From NCBI GenBank assembly GCA_963680875.1, contig OY804580.1, forward strand, positions 112,223,534 to 112,287,533: a stretch of 64,000 bases of DNA, given 5' to 3'. The stretch is from Bathymodiolus brooksi (taxonomy: Eukaryota > Mollusca > Bivalvia > Mytilida > Modiolidae). Made by a program: the position numbers and the translations under genes. The stretch's first letter is position 1. Each line of letters opens with the position of its first letter. The notes below the pieces were generated by a model. It was not told the origin of the DNA and did no database searches. It saw nothing but the letters and a program-made list of their open reading frames with translations. Shown piece after piece: positions 35,280-47,939 of this stretch.

Positions 35280-36841
35280 TAATCGAAAAATCATAGAAAG
35301 AGGCAAATTTGATATCTCTGACACATGTCGGCTTATTTTCCTGACTTCATATTGGCATTTCAATCAAATTTGGCAAGGGTAAACTAGTTTTATGGGCCCA
35401 GTTATTATTCATTATAATGTAAAATTTATCAATCCTATATAATTTGAAAATCTACAAGATATTAATTAAAATAAAAACAAAAAATAATAATAATTAAATT
35501 AATCAAGATATAAATTAGGATCTGGTTAGATTTTAAATTTCCAGATACCTTTCATGGTGGTTGTGGAAAGATTTGACAGGAGATAGAGCAGAAAATTTCT
35601 TCAGAAGTAAATCTCAGCGGTACCTGGTCAAATCACCCCCACATTAATCATAATCGCCCCAATATTATAAATAATAGTTAGTTATTATTATAATTTACTA
35701 ATACTATAGAAACCAAGCAAGAAATAATTAAGATATATATGTTAAAGTTTTATTCCATGGAACAAGAAATAACTCATTATTCCTGCCACAAACTGCACGT
35801 AGGTCAAATAACTGTGAGGGAATCTTGCACGTATATGTAGCACAAAATAAATGCTTGAAATTGACACCTTTTGCACATCGAACCAATATCTAGTTATTTC
35901 CCTCATATTAGTTCAGTATAATAATACAGTTAATTCCTTCATGAGAAGTTAATACCCATAATTATTAAATATCAAAGGGTTATTTTCCTTCTGTCCTTCG
36001 GACCTCGGGAAAATAACCCTTTCTCAATTTAATAATTATGGATATTAACTTATCATGAAGGCCATAATTGTATATTATTATCATTATTATTGGTTTTGAC
36101 AATGACATTCTGATAATGAATAATTGAGATAATATATATTATAGACAATAAAAATTACAGTGAGTACATAGAATAGAATAGTTTTATTAAATCAATCAAG
36201 AAGCCCGTGAGAGCACAGAATTACAGACATTTGCATTTTACACTTACAATGATTTTGATGATTAGTATAGGAAACGTCATTGTTTAATTTCTGTTGGTTA
36301 AGTGAGGGTAATTATTTGAGTCCTTGTAATAATTAATTTCTTCTTTTAATCAAGCATTTCTATGTAAAGCATAGATCTATACACTCATTATTGCAGTTTG
36401 TGTAATAATAAATTGGCTACCTGATTTTTTTTTTATCTCGTTGTTGTTCCAATCAGAAGCACATCAAGGAGACCCAAACCAGTAATACATATTCTTGATA
36501 TTGCAATAAATACTTGTTGAGAAGCCATAAGCTTGCCCAAGCTGGTAATGAAATTATATAAACTTGCTACCATCATGACTGGCAATTTTTAGTTTGTGCT
36601 CCCAATTTTCACGCAAAGAAATAACCACCAAAAGACTTTTATAACTGTGTAGATCTTTGAACGGTTCGACTCTAGACTGATAAATTAGTGACACTAATTT
36701 TATGAGATATTATGTATTTCTCTAAATCTACAATGATGATTTGTTTATTGTGTCTATTATCTGTCTTAATAAATTATTTAAACTTTGTATTTGCCTTTAC
36801 TTAGATAAATGAACTGAAATTAGTATTACACTGAATATTGA
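35280..36841. other. intergenic, 5' side of the kinase gene
   Basis: AT-rich with no gene. It should contain the kinase promoter and a 5' UTR exon, which I cannot place. It holds the palindrome at 35927-36070. Confidence 0.45.
35927..36070. repeat. near-perfect palindrome, about 62 bp arms
   Basis: Left arm 'cagttaattccttcatgaga' ... 'aagggttattttcc' and its mirror. The tip reads 'ccttctgtccttcggacctc'. Confidence 0.9.
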
Positions 36842-36925
36842 AACACATTTTGTAGAAAGCAGAGAAGCAACAAATACCAATTTTATAGTATTTGGTTTTA
36901 CCTGATCAGGGCTCAAATCCATTTA
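36842..36925 (-). repeat. SINE family B, fragment
   Basis: 'gcagagaagcaacaaatacc' and 'aattttatagtatttggttt' match 30225-30285, followed by the B-box-like 'cagggctcaaatcc'. Confidence 0.7.
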
Positions 36926-37042
36926 GATTAATTAATGGGGGCCATATCTTCTTTTGTTTGTATTATCCACCATTAGATTGGTGCACCTATATATAGTTAT
37001 AATCACAGATACTGGATAAAAAACTAAATAAAATCATAAAAA

Positions 37043-40000
37043 CTAGTTCTTCGACATTCCTGAGTTAGTCATATGGAGTCTACCACAATGTAAAGCATAG
37101 CATAATCTTCTGGTACAGTTCTCTATTTTACTAAATATTTCATTATTGCACTTTAGTAGATTTCGTCTAATTAGTATATCCGGCTCCAAGATTACATTAG
37201 TCAGTAGATTAAAGTCATTTGACAGAATTCTCCAGACGGATTCATCAATATCACTAATAATATCTTTCAGTTCCTTCATGGATTCCTTGCGATAGGTATA
37301 GAGAGCATTACATTTAATGAGAAAGTGTAGTGTGTCCTCGTCTTCCAGTTGACAGAGAGGACAAGTCGCATTTACTTCATGTTAGTTAAATTTGCTACGA
37401 TTGCATTGGAGTATATATGTACCTGTTAGCAATCTAGCCTTAATTCCACCACGGCGCACATCTTTTATGTTGTTTTGAACTGCAGTCCAGATTCTATGGA
37501 TGTTTCCGATGGACAAGATTGCAGTTTCACAGAAAGCTAAAGATGATTTTTGAGAACAGTCAGAGATCAGTTTCTGATTCCAGAGTTTATCTACTGCTAG
37601 TTTAACTTCTCTTTTCCACGTTATCTTACACGGTACTATATGTAATAATGTTTTTATGGTAGGCAGGTCATAGTGCTCAAGCAAATTGATGATATGGGTA
37701 AACCAACTGTTCGAATCATCGGACTTTGTATGTACATTTTTGTATCTGTCTCAATAGAATGTTCTTTGTCGTTACATTTTCATTTCTGATAATGCTACAT
37801 AATAATTTGAGTTGTCTAATGTGGATTTCTGCGGTAATAGGTCTCACTCCTAACAATAAGTAGGTAATTCCTCTAACTGACCGAGATGGTAGACATTGAA
37901 TTTTTCTCAGAAAGCTAAGGTGAAATCTTTCTAATAAGTTGAAATGTGTGGGTTTTAGGATGAATGTTTCTAATCCATAGAGAAGGCATGGAAGTACATA
38001 TGTATTGAATAGTTTAATACATGTTGTAGGTGGTAATCCATTGGTTCCATATAATCCAGTACCGGTTAAGCTATAGATTGTTCTTCTCGCACAAGAGATT
38101 CTGTCTTCAACGTTGGATGTAATGTCATTCCTGGTTGAACGTAGTATGCCAAGGTAAGTAGTAGTTTGTGATATTGAGACTTCTTTATCGCCGAGTTTCC
38201 AATCAGTTACCTCAAAACGAGTACTCTTCTTCGGAATTCTCATTATAATTGTACTTTTCTCTGGATGAATTACATATTTTTCTCTGTTTGCAAAAGAGTT
38301 TGTAACATCTAGCATTAGTTGTAAATCGAGAAGAGCTAAGTCATCTGCTACCGTAGGACAGCCTACATACGTTGTTCCAATGTGGGTTCCAACTCTGTTA
38401 CGCTCAAGGGTGAGTAGTAGTTCATTGCTATAGGTTTTGTAGACATGTTGACAAAATGCCGCCCTGACGGACTCCTTGTTGGATCGGAAACGGATCACTG
38501 ATATGGCCAGACCATTTAACTCTTGATGATAGATTGAAGTACCAAGCATCCATGAGACTCCATATTTTCCCGTTAATACCATTATAGAAAAGTTTACATT
38601 TTAGAGATTGATGGTCTACAACATCGAAGGCTTTTTGTGAATCGAGAAAAGCTATATATAGTGGTAAATTCAGTTCCTTGGCTTCTATTATAGATTCATT
38701 GATAACCAATGCTGCAAGAAGTATAGACGTTCCTTTGGTGAAACCAAATTGTAATGATGACTGTTGTGACGGTAGTAGATGTTCAATTCGATTGAGTATT
38801 ACGTGTTCCAGAATTTTCCCTATAGTACACGAGACTGTTATTCCTCTATAATTACTAAAGTCAGTGGCATCACGTCCTTTTTTGTATACTGGTGTTATAA
38901 TCCCTGATAGAAATTGTGGTGGGATGTAACCGTGTTCTAAAATGGCATTGAATAGTTCTACTAATGCGGCTACTATAGATTGACCAGCAAGTTTAAAGTG
39001 TTCAGCACTTATTCCGAATTCGTCACCAGATTTCTTGTTATTTAACTTAGTTATAGCTGCGGTAACTTCATAATGGGAAATAGGTATAAAATCGCTGTCC
39101 AAATTATTAATAATTTCTCGGATCAAGTCTATATGCTGTGATACATCTTTCTGGTAGTCAGAGTTAAATTCTACTAGTTGTTTTGGCACTGCCAAGTCTT
39201 CATAAAAATTTGAAAAGCCTTTACATTGATCGACTAGATCAACTATAATTCTACCTTCGCTTCTGAAGCCTTTTGGTTTATTCACAGTGTTTGAAAGACC
39301 TCTTCGAATAAGTTTATAAAAACTATTGGAACCTTCAGCTTCAAGTATTTGACTGTAGAATTGTTTACGTTCACATGCTATGTCTTGTCGCTGTTGTGAT
39401 CGAATGAGTCTTTTAATGGCGCGGCGTTCATCTACTATAGGATGATTAAAGCGTGGTTTACCAAGGTCTATCCAGTGTTTGTGAATATCTTTTCCTTGTT
39501 GTAACAATTCTCTTACGGCGGGGCTAGCTTTCCACTTAGGACCTTTGAGTCGGATCTGTTTAGATGGAACTGCACGTCTAGCTGCAGTTAACAGGTTGCC
39601 ATTAAGTTGGTCTACGAATGTTTTGATTTGGTCTTGACGTTCAATTTTCGGATACTTTGCATGTTGCAGCGTTGTTCTATATAGTTCAGTATTACTATCC
39701 TTCCAAAGCAGTCTTCTCTGACTCGTTGGTAATTCTGTGGTTGTTTTCACTTGATAAATTTCGCAGTTCAAGGTACAACAAACGGGGTCCGACCTATAAT
39801 CCGACAGTCCAACAGTCCGATAGTCCGACAAATGCTTTATTTCTTTGAAAGTTAACACTATAACATGTGTAATATGGGGCCAGAAACCGAACCGTTTACT
39901 CACCAAAGAAAGGTCCAGAACATCGGAAACACAATATCATAGACGGACAAACAATTGGCAGGGACACACAAGAACTCAATAAAAACACATATATGAACAA

Positions 40001-41450
40001 CACGGACTCCATAAAAACCTGGATCCAGTCGTGATGAACCGGTAGTGTAAGTATCCCGTATATTTTTTAGTAGCGACTACTTCAGGCTTTATTCAAGTAG
40101 CGTGTAGCCAAGTCCAGCCAAGAAAAGTCACTATTGAAAAGAAAGATAAAATAAATGAATACCAATAAAAGGAAAAGACAAAAAGAAGAACGTACCAGTG
40201 TCCCCCGCCCTTTATCGTGGAATATTTATGTTAAAAAGCAATGTCGACACATCAATAGAGCTGGATACAATAATGTTTGCGAATTGATTGATTGATTGAT
40301 TGCTTAAGGTCCAGCAAGCAATATTTCAGTCATATTCAGGATGAGAAAAGTTTGTAAGCAAAAAATAAGAAAGAGGGGACTCTGGGATGGGTCAACATGG
40401 GCAACGACTTAACACGAGAACATGTTTTTCTGTCTCTTCCGACGACAAGTTGGTCCTATTTTTATACCCCGGGATTCCGAAGGGTGACCCTGCTATAGTC
40501 GCCTTCTACGACAAGCGCGTGGATGGACGGACGAACAGCGGTATGCCATAATAAGTCCGTATTTTGACGGCCGTATAAAAATGAATGGCCCATATCCTGA
40601 AATTACGAATATATCATCTTTGGCCAAATTATTTTTCAAATCTTTCATCAGCTTAAAGCATTTGTCGGACTATCGGACTGTCGGATTATAGCTACGGCCC
40701 CACAACAAACAGGTACATGACTAGATGTATTACATGTGTCTCTATCAGAGATAATTAGGTTTGTTATAAGATTTTCCGATCTAGCGAAAATGTAGTCTAT
40801 TTGTGATGATCCAATTCCATGTTGGTATGTTGGTGAATCACCCATTATGGCAGACGTAATCAATTTGTTTCTCTGAACAAAGTCACGAAAACGTTTATCC
40901 GAGTCGTTTTTTCGAGACTTAACTAGGGTAGCATTCATGTCACCAACTAGAATAATTTGATGAGATTCGTAGTACTTCTGGATTATAATTTGAAGTAAAT
41001 CAAGATTATCCTGGAATTTTTCGGATGTATCAGGATAGCCAAAAGTGGGCATATAACAGTTAATTAAACAAATCGGACGAGGTAGACAATCTATTTCAAC
41101 TACAACCATATGCTCGTTACCATCATTAAGTGGTCTCACATTGTTATCTAAATCATGTTTCCATGCTATAAGTATTCCCCCATAACCTCTTGAACGAACA
41201 TGATGGGTTTTCGGAAAGTTGCAGTCACTTGACCTAATTGTAAAGTTGTAATCCTTCAGAAATTTAGCTGTATCTTGCTGTTCATAATGCCATAACCAAT
41301 GCTCTTGAAGACATAAAATATTGCTAAAATAGTCTCTAGATATGGGGCATTACCACGGAGACCCTCCACGTTGAATGAAGAAAGTTTAATATTATCAATC
41401 ACATTTCCCTTTTGTCTATCTCCATCAGGCCTTTGTCTAAAAAAGGGCAT
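37043..41450 (-). pseudogene. LINE ORF2: endonuclease, reverse transcriptase
   Basis: Endonuclease motifs on the minus strand: SSFNVEGLRG at about 41370, LQEHW near 41300, INCYMPTFG near 41065, VGDMNA near 40945, SQIDYIF near 40795 and SSHVPV near 40715. RT motifs: YIAFLDSQKAFD near 38650, QQGVRQGGILS near 38450 and VADDLALL near 38335. A CPLC...HFL..C knuckle lies near 37350. Frame breaks lie near 41300, 38470 and 37720, and a stop near 37383. A 918 bp DNA element is inserted between endonuclease and RT. Confidence 0.85.
39775..40710. mobile_element. non-autonomous DNA transposon in the LINE, 9 bp target duplication
   Basis: The insert is 39784-40701, flanked by ACAACAAAC on both sides. Terminal inverted repeats: GGGGtCCGacCTATAATCCG on the left and, reverse complemented, GGGGcCGtagCTATAATCCG on the right; both continue with ACAGTCC...GATAGTCCGACAAA. 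A 9 bp duplication is usual for Mutator-like elements. No transposase ORF. The inside has (gatt)n at about 40285. Confidence 0.8.
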
Positions 41451-42423
41451 TATGGATTGTCAGCAGTGTTGACAGTTTTGTTAAGTGTACATGGTAGATT
41501 TTCTGCAAGATCAATAGGAGATGATTGAGGGGCTAGACTATTTCCTCCATGAGATTGTAATGGTGACGACAGATCAGTGGGTGGTGTAGATCTATGAGAT
41601 GGACGAGTTATAGCAATATCACAAGCCGACGGTACATCACAGGTAGCTGCGGAATGTGCTTGCGTATCTGTTGGTAGAGATACATAACGGCGACCGGAAG
41701 GTTGTACAGGTATTAACACATTTCCTTGAGCTGATATTGTTTGTGTGTCACTGTGGGTGACATTTTGTAATCCACTTTGTGATACAGTATATTGCACAGT
41801 GTTATCATAATGAGGTTGGACGGACCGAAGAGTGGATCCAGTTTGCGGATGAACAGGTCTCGGTTGATAGATAGAGTGTTGAAATTGTACATGTGGGCCA
41901 TGTGAATACATAAGAGGTTGAATATGCAGCGGTGGCCCATGTGTATACATAGGAGGCTGAATGTGTACCGCTGGTCCTTGCGGATACATAGAAGGTTGAA
42001 CGTGTAACGATGGTCCTTGTTGATAGAAAGGAGGTTGTGAGTGTAACGATGGTCCTTGTGGATACATAGGAGGTTGAACATGTAACGGTGGTCCTTGTGG
42101 ATACATAGGAGGTTGAACTTGTAACGGTGGTCCTTGCGGATATATAGGAGGTTGAACATGTAACAGTGGACCTTGCGGATACATAGGAGGTTGAATGTGT
42201 AATGGTGGACAATGAGGATAGTACGAGTGATGTAGGTTGCCCGTAGTATTCATTTGTTGGTTAATAGCTTGTTGTAGATTATCGATTTTCGAATTTAGCG
42301 TTGCAAATGATAACACTTGTTGATATTCAGCTAAAGATTGTAATCTCTTTTCCATCAGTTCCAAATTTTGTCTCAAACCATTATTGTCTATGATCGAATC
42401 ATGCATAGACGCATCGCGAGCTT
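41450..42423 (-). pseudogene. LINE ORF1, C-terminal part with proline-rich repeats
   Basis: Continues ORF1 in the same frame once the DNA insertion 42424-43989 and one copy of its 6 bp target duplication are left out. A short Leu/Gln-rich coiled coil (residues like LELMEKRLQSLAEYQQV) precedes nine or so copies of a 13-residue unit (QPPMYPQGPPLHV). It ends TVNTADNP at a TAA that overlaps the ORF2 ATG. Confidence 0.75.
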
Positions 42424-43995
42424 CAGGGGTTTCAAAGTTTTTTATAATAGGAGGTACTTCTTAAATTTTAGGAGGTACCTAAAAAATTAGGCTAAGGGCC
42501 GTAAGGGGTCCAGGGGGCGGAAGCTCCTGAAATCTAGCATTTTGTGGACCAAAAAATGTACTTCAGAGATTGCAAAACATTAAGTGTTTTTGAAAGAAAA
42601 ATCCCATTAACTTTAGAGTTCAGATTTCACCAAGAGTGAAGACCATGCATAATGCCTGGATTTCCCCCCCCCCCCCCCAATTTCTTTATTGAATATTTCA
42701 ATTTACAGACTTCAGCCAAGATTATTCATAGATAGTCTGCCATATATTAAAAAAACCCAAAAGGACCATAAAGAGCTACGGTTCCGCAGTTAGGCTTGAC
42801 CAAGCCATTGTTATCAAAGCTTAAACTTCTCAAAATTCTTTTGTTGGCTTTGTCCTTTTCTTTTTCACAATACCTTGGCTGGTGTGGTTTTTTTTTTTAC
42901 TTTATTACCAGTAATTAAACTCATCAAAGACCATTGGCAGGATCAAGACATATAAGTGTCATAATTAATGAAACCAAGGACGTATATATAATACGTCCTT
43001 GATGAAACACATAAATTTAATTTGCAATCATCAATCTTTAATAAAATTTATAATTTTTTAATAGATCAATACAAATATAATTAAACAAAAACAATATATG
43101 TTATTACTTTCACGACTTATGTGCAAAAAAAATGTTCGAACAAAAACGATTCGCGGGAAGACATTTATTAACATTTGAATCACAAAAGTTAAATTATTTT
43201 GGAAAACAAGTGGAGCCGGCGTTTTGACATTACAATGCAATTCGTATTTGAGCCATGTTCGGTCCTTTTTCAAGATTTCTAGTAATTTTCTATCCCTTAT
43301 CTCCTCGTACCCCCTTTTAAAAATGTTTTTCAGCACACTTTCATTTCTGTGAACAACCGCGGTAGGGCCCCTTCAAAATATGTAAATAAATTAGCCATAG
43401 GTTTTTATATTCTTATACCGGAAGTTAAACAATATGGACGGAGTTAAGCAACAAGACAGTAAGCCCCAGAATGATTCGACCCTGGGTTTTAAATGGATAA
43501 AAAAAATCGCATAAAATATTGTCAATGTGTAGTCATATATTCATAATACATAATGATCATACTTATATTACTGGAGATTACACTAAATTGTGTTTGAACA
43601 TAATTTGTAATCGGTCATTTTTTTATTTTGAAATGATGTCAGCTTTGTTCCGGTCCGAGTTTTACACAAGGATGAAAAGATATTGGGGCGAAAACATATC
43701 TATTTACCGCATGCGCAAACTGCTATTTACGATTCTAAGGTAAAGTTATTTTTAAAACAGGGAATATCCCATCAACTTGGTCGTGACGCAGTTGTTCGAT
43801 TTGAATGCGAGAATTCAGCAATTGACGTGATCATTAATTTATGATGAAAAATATTCCACAAGCCTATCGACCATCGTACTTGTGGTTTTGACCACCGCTA
43901 ATTTTGGGGGGTTCAGTAATTTCTGCCGGTACTATACACGTTCTCAGGCGGGTAAAAGTACCGGGTACCGGCCCACTTTGAAACCCCTGGAGCTT
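42418..43995. mobile_element. DNA transposon in LINE ORF1, 6 bp target duplication
   Basis: The insert is 42424-43989 (1566 bp), flanked by GAGCTT on both sides. Both ends read CAGGGGTTTCAAAGT inward. Removing it puts ORF1 back in one frame. The CAGGGG terminus recalls hAT elements, but those make 8 bp duplications, so the family is open. No transposase ORF is recognised. It holds a C13 tract at about 42665. Confidence 0.8.
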
Positions 43996-45589
43996 GGAAT
44001 GAATGTCTAATTTTAGGCGGACTATGGTCATTCGTTGAGTGTGTTTCTTGTTTGGCCAATTTCATAAGATTGATTGTCCTTTCTTGGTCGTTTATCTTTT
44101 GTTCTAGCTGGAGTATGAATGATCTAAGACTGTCCTTTTCTTGTGAAACTTTGGAAGTTTGAGTCCGTCGCTTTGGACGAGTAGGTGAAATTGTCGATGT
44201 GATTGTATTAGTTGCAATTGTAGACATAGTAGAACTGTGCCTACTGGCTTGCACTTGAAGGTGCGTGTTTGATACACAAATCGGTGATGAGACTGAGCAC
44301 ACAGCAATGGGTGATGTAGAGTTGGTAATTTTAGTAAGTGCACCTTTGGCCGACGTTGTACATAAATTTAAGTTTATAGAGTTAATATTAAGAGCACTAC
44401 GAGATGTTGGTATGTTAGACGTTGTACACAAGTTTAAGTCTGTAGAGTTAATATTAAGAGCACTACGAGATGTTGGTACGTTTTGTGCAATAAAGGAAGT
44501 TGTGAGGTTGTCCATTTGTAAGTGGATAGAATCATTAGAATTGATGATTGGCTGAGCTGATGTATGCATATCAGAATTTGAGGTTGGGAGTATATATTGC
44601 TCACTAGTATCGGTACGAATAAGTTGGTTGTGATGAGTAACTGCACTAGATATGCTAGAACTGGTTGAAGGTGGATATATCATAGGCAGTTCAGAGTTGG
44701 TATTCGGAGTAGCAGCCAATGACGAGTCTGGTTCTGTGTTATTAGCCATATGCATAGCACTAGCATTGTAAAGCAAGTCATCACAGCAAAGTCTACATGT
44801 AAAAGGGGCTATATCAGGAATATTATCAACCCGTGATTTGGTCAAACCTGCACAATCAAAATGTACCCACTCAAGGCATTTATCACAGTGAATTGTGTTT
44901 AGATCTGCAGGTTTGGAACATAGCGGACAGTTGTATATAGTATCTGTGTCGCAATGGGAGGTATTGGCACCTACGGTTATCATCCTCTGATTGTCTATTT
45001 CTGTGCGACTATTGCTTCTAGAGTTTTTAACCTGTGATTGGTCTGATAATGCGCACTTCATATCGGCATTGATAATATCAATACAATCTAGTTGTTGCTG
45101 TAAACACTTCAGTATAGGACTAAAAATGTCATCAATAAAAAGGTTTATTCCTGTACCATTGGCCAGAAGTGATGAAGTTGAGTTATAAAGGTTAACTGAA
45201 TAGCTAGCATGACGATTCGGTAACATTGATCACTTGTTCATGTGATATATTTTGATTGTCTGAAAGACTACCATGTTCTTCTGGTCAGTGTTCTTATCCA
45301 CTGTGTATTTAAGCAATGTGCTTTGGTCTGAGGACATAGAGTCTATTGTTGTAAAAAGTTTGTCTTTAAAAAGTTCATATGTGGCCATATTAAAATCTGC
45401 CCTAAAGTTGTTGTTGGCTTTCATACAGAAGGTTATATAGTCTTTATCACATGCCTTTTCCTTTTTGTTCATGGCTTTTGACTGATCAAGGGTGTAAGGT
45501 TTACATTTAGTGGCGATGCCAGTACACAAATCACCCATAGAATTGTTTTTACGAAGTCTAGATGATGCTCTTGTTGGTTGCATTTCCAT
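43990..45589 (-). pseudogene. LINE ORF1, N-terminal part with PHD finger
   Basis: Begins MEMQPTRASSRLRKNNSM at 45589. An in-frame TGA near 45230 separates it from the next part. The zinc-binding run CPLC-(7 residues)-IHCDKCLEWVHFDCAG and, further on, FTCRLCCDDLL is a PHD-type finger (C4HC3). It is followed by a Ser/Thr/Asn-rich region with a duplicated segment (IPTSRSALNINS) and a coiled-coil-like stretch (LRSFILQLEQKINDQERTI). ORF1 proteins of LINEs bind RNA and chaperone nucleic acid. A PHD finger could add chromatin binding (inference). Confidence 0.75.
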
Positions 45590-45690
45590 ATTTATAGATT
45601 TGACTGAACTAGCTCAACTTGAATTTGAAAAAATTAAAATCTAAAATGCCATTTTCAAAATGGCCGACCAGAGGGACGCGGCAGCAGTTA

Positions 45691-47230
45691 TAAAAAAGTC
45701 AATAATACGGTGAATACTATGTACACAACGATAAAATGTTCATGAAAGTGTAAAAGAATGTCTATATACACGAATAAAAAAGGGCAATGGTGCTGTGACT
45801 AAAACATAAAACGATAAAAAGTAAAAAAAATCTGCTCCGGTCTGTAAAACCTCCTTCTCCTTCAAATCCTGTGGCCCAAATCCTTGCCATATTGACAAGG
45901 GCGATTTTGCTGTGGGGCAATTTGACTTCCATTCATCTCAGCGAGGTCGAGAGTATAATTTATATACAATCTTTCAGAGACAATATGACAATATCACCAA
46001 AAACTATGCTTCTACTAAATATGCAGTCAAATGGTAATTGGAAAATTCATTTTACTGCCTACTGGTAAATTGCAGACTTGTTTTTGGCTTGTGAATCTCT
46101 CCGCCACCGCTAAATGTGTGATTGTTCATTAGCAACATTGTGTTTTGTTTTAAATGTATAAAGGTAATTAAATATGCCGAAGTTATTAGATATTTACATT
46201 GAAAATGGACAGTCTTCTCCAAAATAAACATTGAGAACGAAAACTTGTTCCACAACAACCGGAAGTACAATAATTTTAGAGTTTATCAGGATACACAATC
46301 CGTGTTTTTTCGATTAGAAAAATGGACTGTATTTTATAATATATCATCGCACACAATCATGTGCACCTGTCAAGTTGCCGTTTAATTCCGAGTTGGGGAT
46401 ATGGCAAGTTAGAAGGAGTTGGATTATTTACATATGTGTCGGCCTAACTTGAATAATACTGCGCCCTCTATCGGCACTTTCGCTGGATGAGGCAGCGACT
46501 AGCGGGAGAGTAATATAACGACTGGATTATTCGGGTTAGTGTCGGCCATGATTCATGAATAACCGGAAAATGTACTAAACTTCATGTTTTCCTACGTATA
46601 CATTGATAACTGGACGGTGATGTAATTAAGTTACTGATATTTTCTAATTTGATGGCATTTTGAATTTTGCTACTCAAACAAGTAAAATGCTCACAAAATC
46701 GTAAAATAAACCAGCTTGTGTCAAATCAGCGTCCCTTGTAAACTACGTCACAGGATGACGATATATTACAAAAGTCAAAGTCGATAGATGGTTGTCTTAA
46801 GTATTTATTCCGGAATTTTTTTATATGTCAACAATACAAGCTTTTTTTTCCATTGGCATTTATTTTTTTTTATTTCAAATCTAACAATAATTGTCGATTA
46901 TTAACAACTGTTCAAGTGTTCGATATTATGTTTGACAACTCTGCTCCGCCATCTTGTTAGCGCACGAAATGATGAACGAATGAACTCCGACTTTTTTTTT
47001 AAATATTTTTATGCAGGAATTGTTCAATCGAATCTATGTTGGAAAATACACAATAAATATGTTTGTCATGTTAACATCCATATCTTTGTTTTAAAATATA
47101 TCTCGTTCAAATACAAATAATTCAAAATCAATTCAAAATTTCCGAAGGAGGTAAATGGAACAGCTACCAAATGCCGTGTGTATACAGTTCACGAATGGTT
47201 AAAAATTACCGTATTTGTCCTATTAGAATC
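45691..47230. other. intergenic, repeat debris
   Basis: No gene. 46343-46397 ('atatatcatcgcacacaatc' and 'cgtttaattccgagttgg') is repeated directly at 47395-47453. A block 'aataatactgcgccctctat' (46452 on) recurs in inverted orientation at about 47500-47525. Together they look like parts of one repeated element. Confidence 0.5.
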
Positions 47231-47390
47231 GAAATAATTCCTGGCAGGCAGAGTTGTGCAAATTTACACATGGGCTGGGCCTTTATATTCTTAGATTTTA
47301 CCCCTCGCTTCCGCTCGGGGTAAAATTCGAATATAAAGGCCCAGCCCATGTGTAAATTTACACAACTCTGTGCCTGCCATGAATTATTTC
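47231..47390. repeat. near-perfect palindrome, about 74 bp arms
   Basis: The arms run from 'gaaataattcctggcaggca' through 'acacatgggctgggccttta' to 'attttacccc', and are mirrored with only a few changes. The tip is 'tcgcttccgctc'. Confidence 0.95.
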
Positions 47391-47600
47391 TTAAATATAT
47401 CATCGCACACAATCATGTGCACCTGTCAAGGTGCCGTTTAATTCCGAGTTGGCTTGAATAATCCAGTCAATATATTCCGACTCTCCACGAGACGATTAAT
47501 CGGTAGAGGGCGCAGTAATCATTCGAGTTAAGGAGTGATACCACTAAATAACTCCTCATAGCATTCTATGTTAAATAAAATAGTTTTGAGTTTGTATACA

Positions 47601-47865
47601 GGTTTCACCATAGGTACCCGATTTGTGGACCCCCCCTTTTTTTTAAATTGTTTTTAATTCCTCACTTTTGTGGGACGTTTTCATTATAAACAGTGTTGAA
47701 CAACTTCAAACATGACCAAAAACTCAATCCGAGATCGATATAAGCCCATTTCTAAAAACACAAAAACTCTCGATCAATGAAAACGTCACACAAAAGTGAT
47801 GAATTAAACAAATTAAAAAAAGGGGGTCCACAAATCGGGTACCTATGGTTTCACCCGAAGTTTAC
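47601..47865. mobile_element. foldback MITE, about 85 bp inverted repeats
   Basis: The left arm 'ggtttcaccataggtacccg' + 'atttgtggaccccc' ... 'gggacgttttcatt' is mirrored by 'aatgaaaacgtc' ... 'gggggtccacaaat' + 'cgggtacctatggtttcacc'. No ORF. Target duplication not clear. Confidence 0.8.
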
Positions 47866-47939
47866 TTACGCGACACTCATATCTCATGGTATGGGTACCT
47901 AATTGTAAAATTACGTCCGAAAATCAACATACATTTAAT

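Larger units (their letters stand above)
36926..45690 (-). mobile_element. decayed non-LTR retrotransposon (LINE), split by two DNA transposons
   Basis: Read on the minus strand: 5' UTR near 45690-45590, ORF1 with a PHD finger and a proline-rich repeat, ORF2 with AP-like endonuclease and reverse transcriptase and a C-terminal CPLC/H/C knuckle, and a 3' UTR to about 36926. ORF1 and ORF2 overlap at TAATG (41446-41452). The layout fits the CR1/Jockey side of the LINE tree. ORF1 has one in-frame stop; ORF2 has at least three frame breaks and a stop. Confidence 0.85.

Noticed and set aside
34808..35363. ORFs with FRLWYILEL and FGTVPTVVY repeats
   Set aside because: They are translations of the 27 bp array upstream of the kinase gene.
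41713..42212. Ser/Thr-rich and His-rich minus-strand frames over the proline-rich region
   Set aside because: They are other frames of the 39 bp coding repeats in LINE ORF1.
43058..43336. 92-codon minus-strand ORF in the DNA transposon
   Set aside because: No domain and a low-complexity hydrophobic end. It is not enough to call a transposase.
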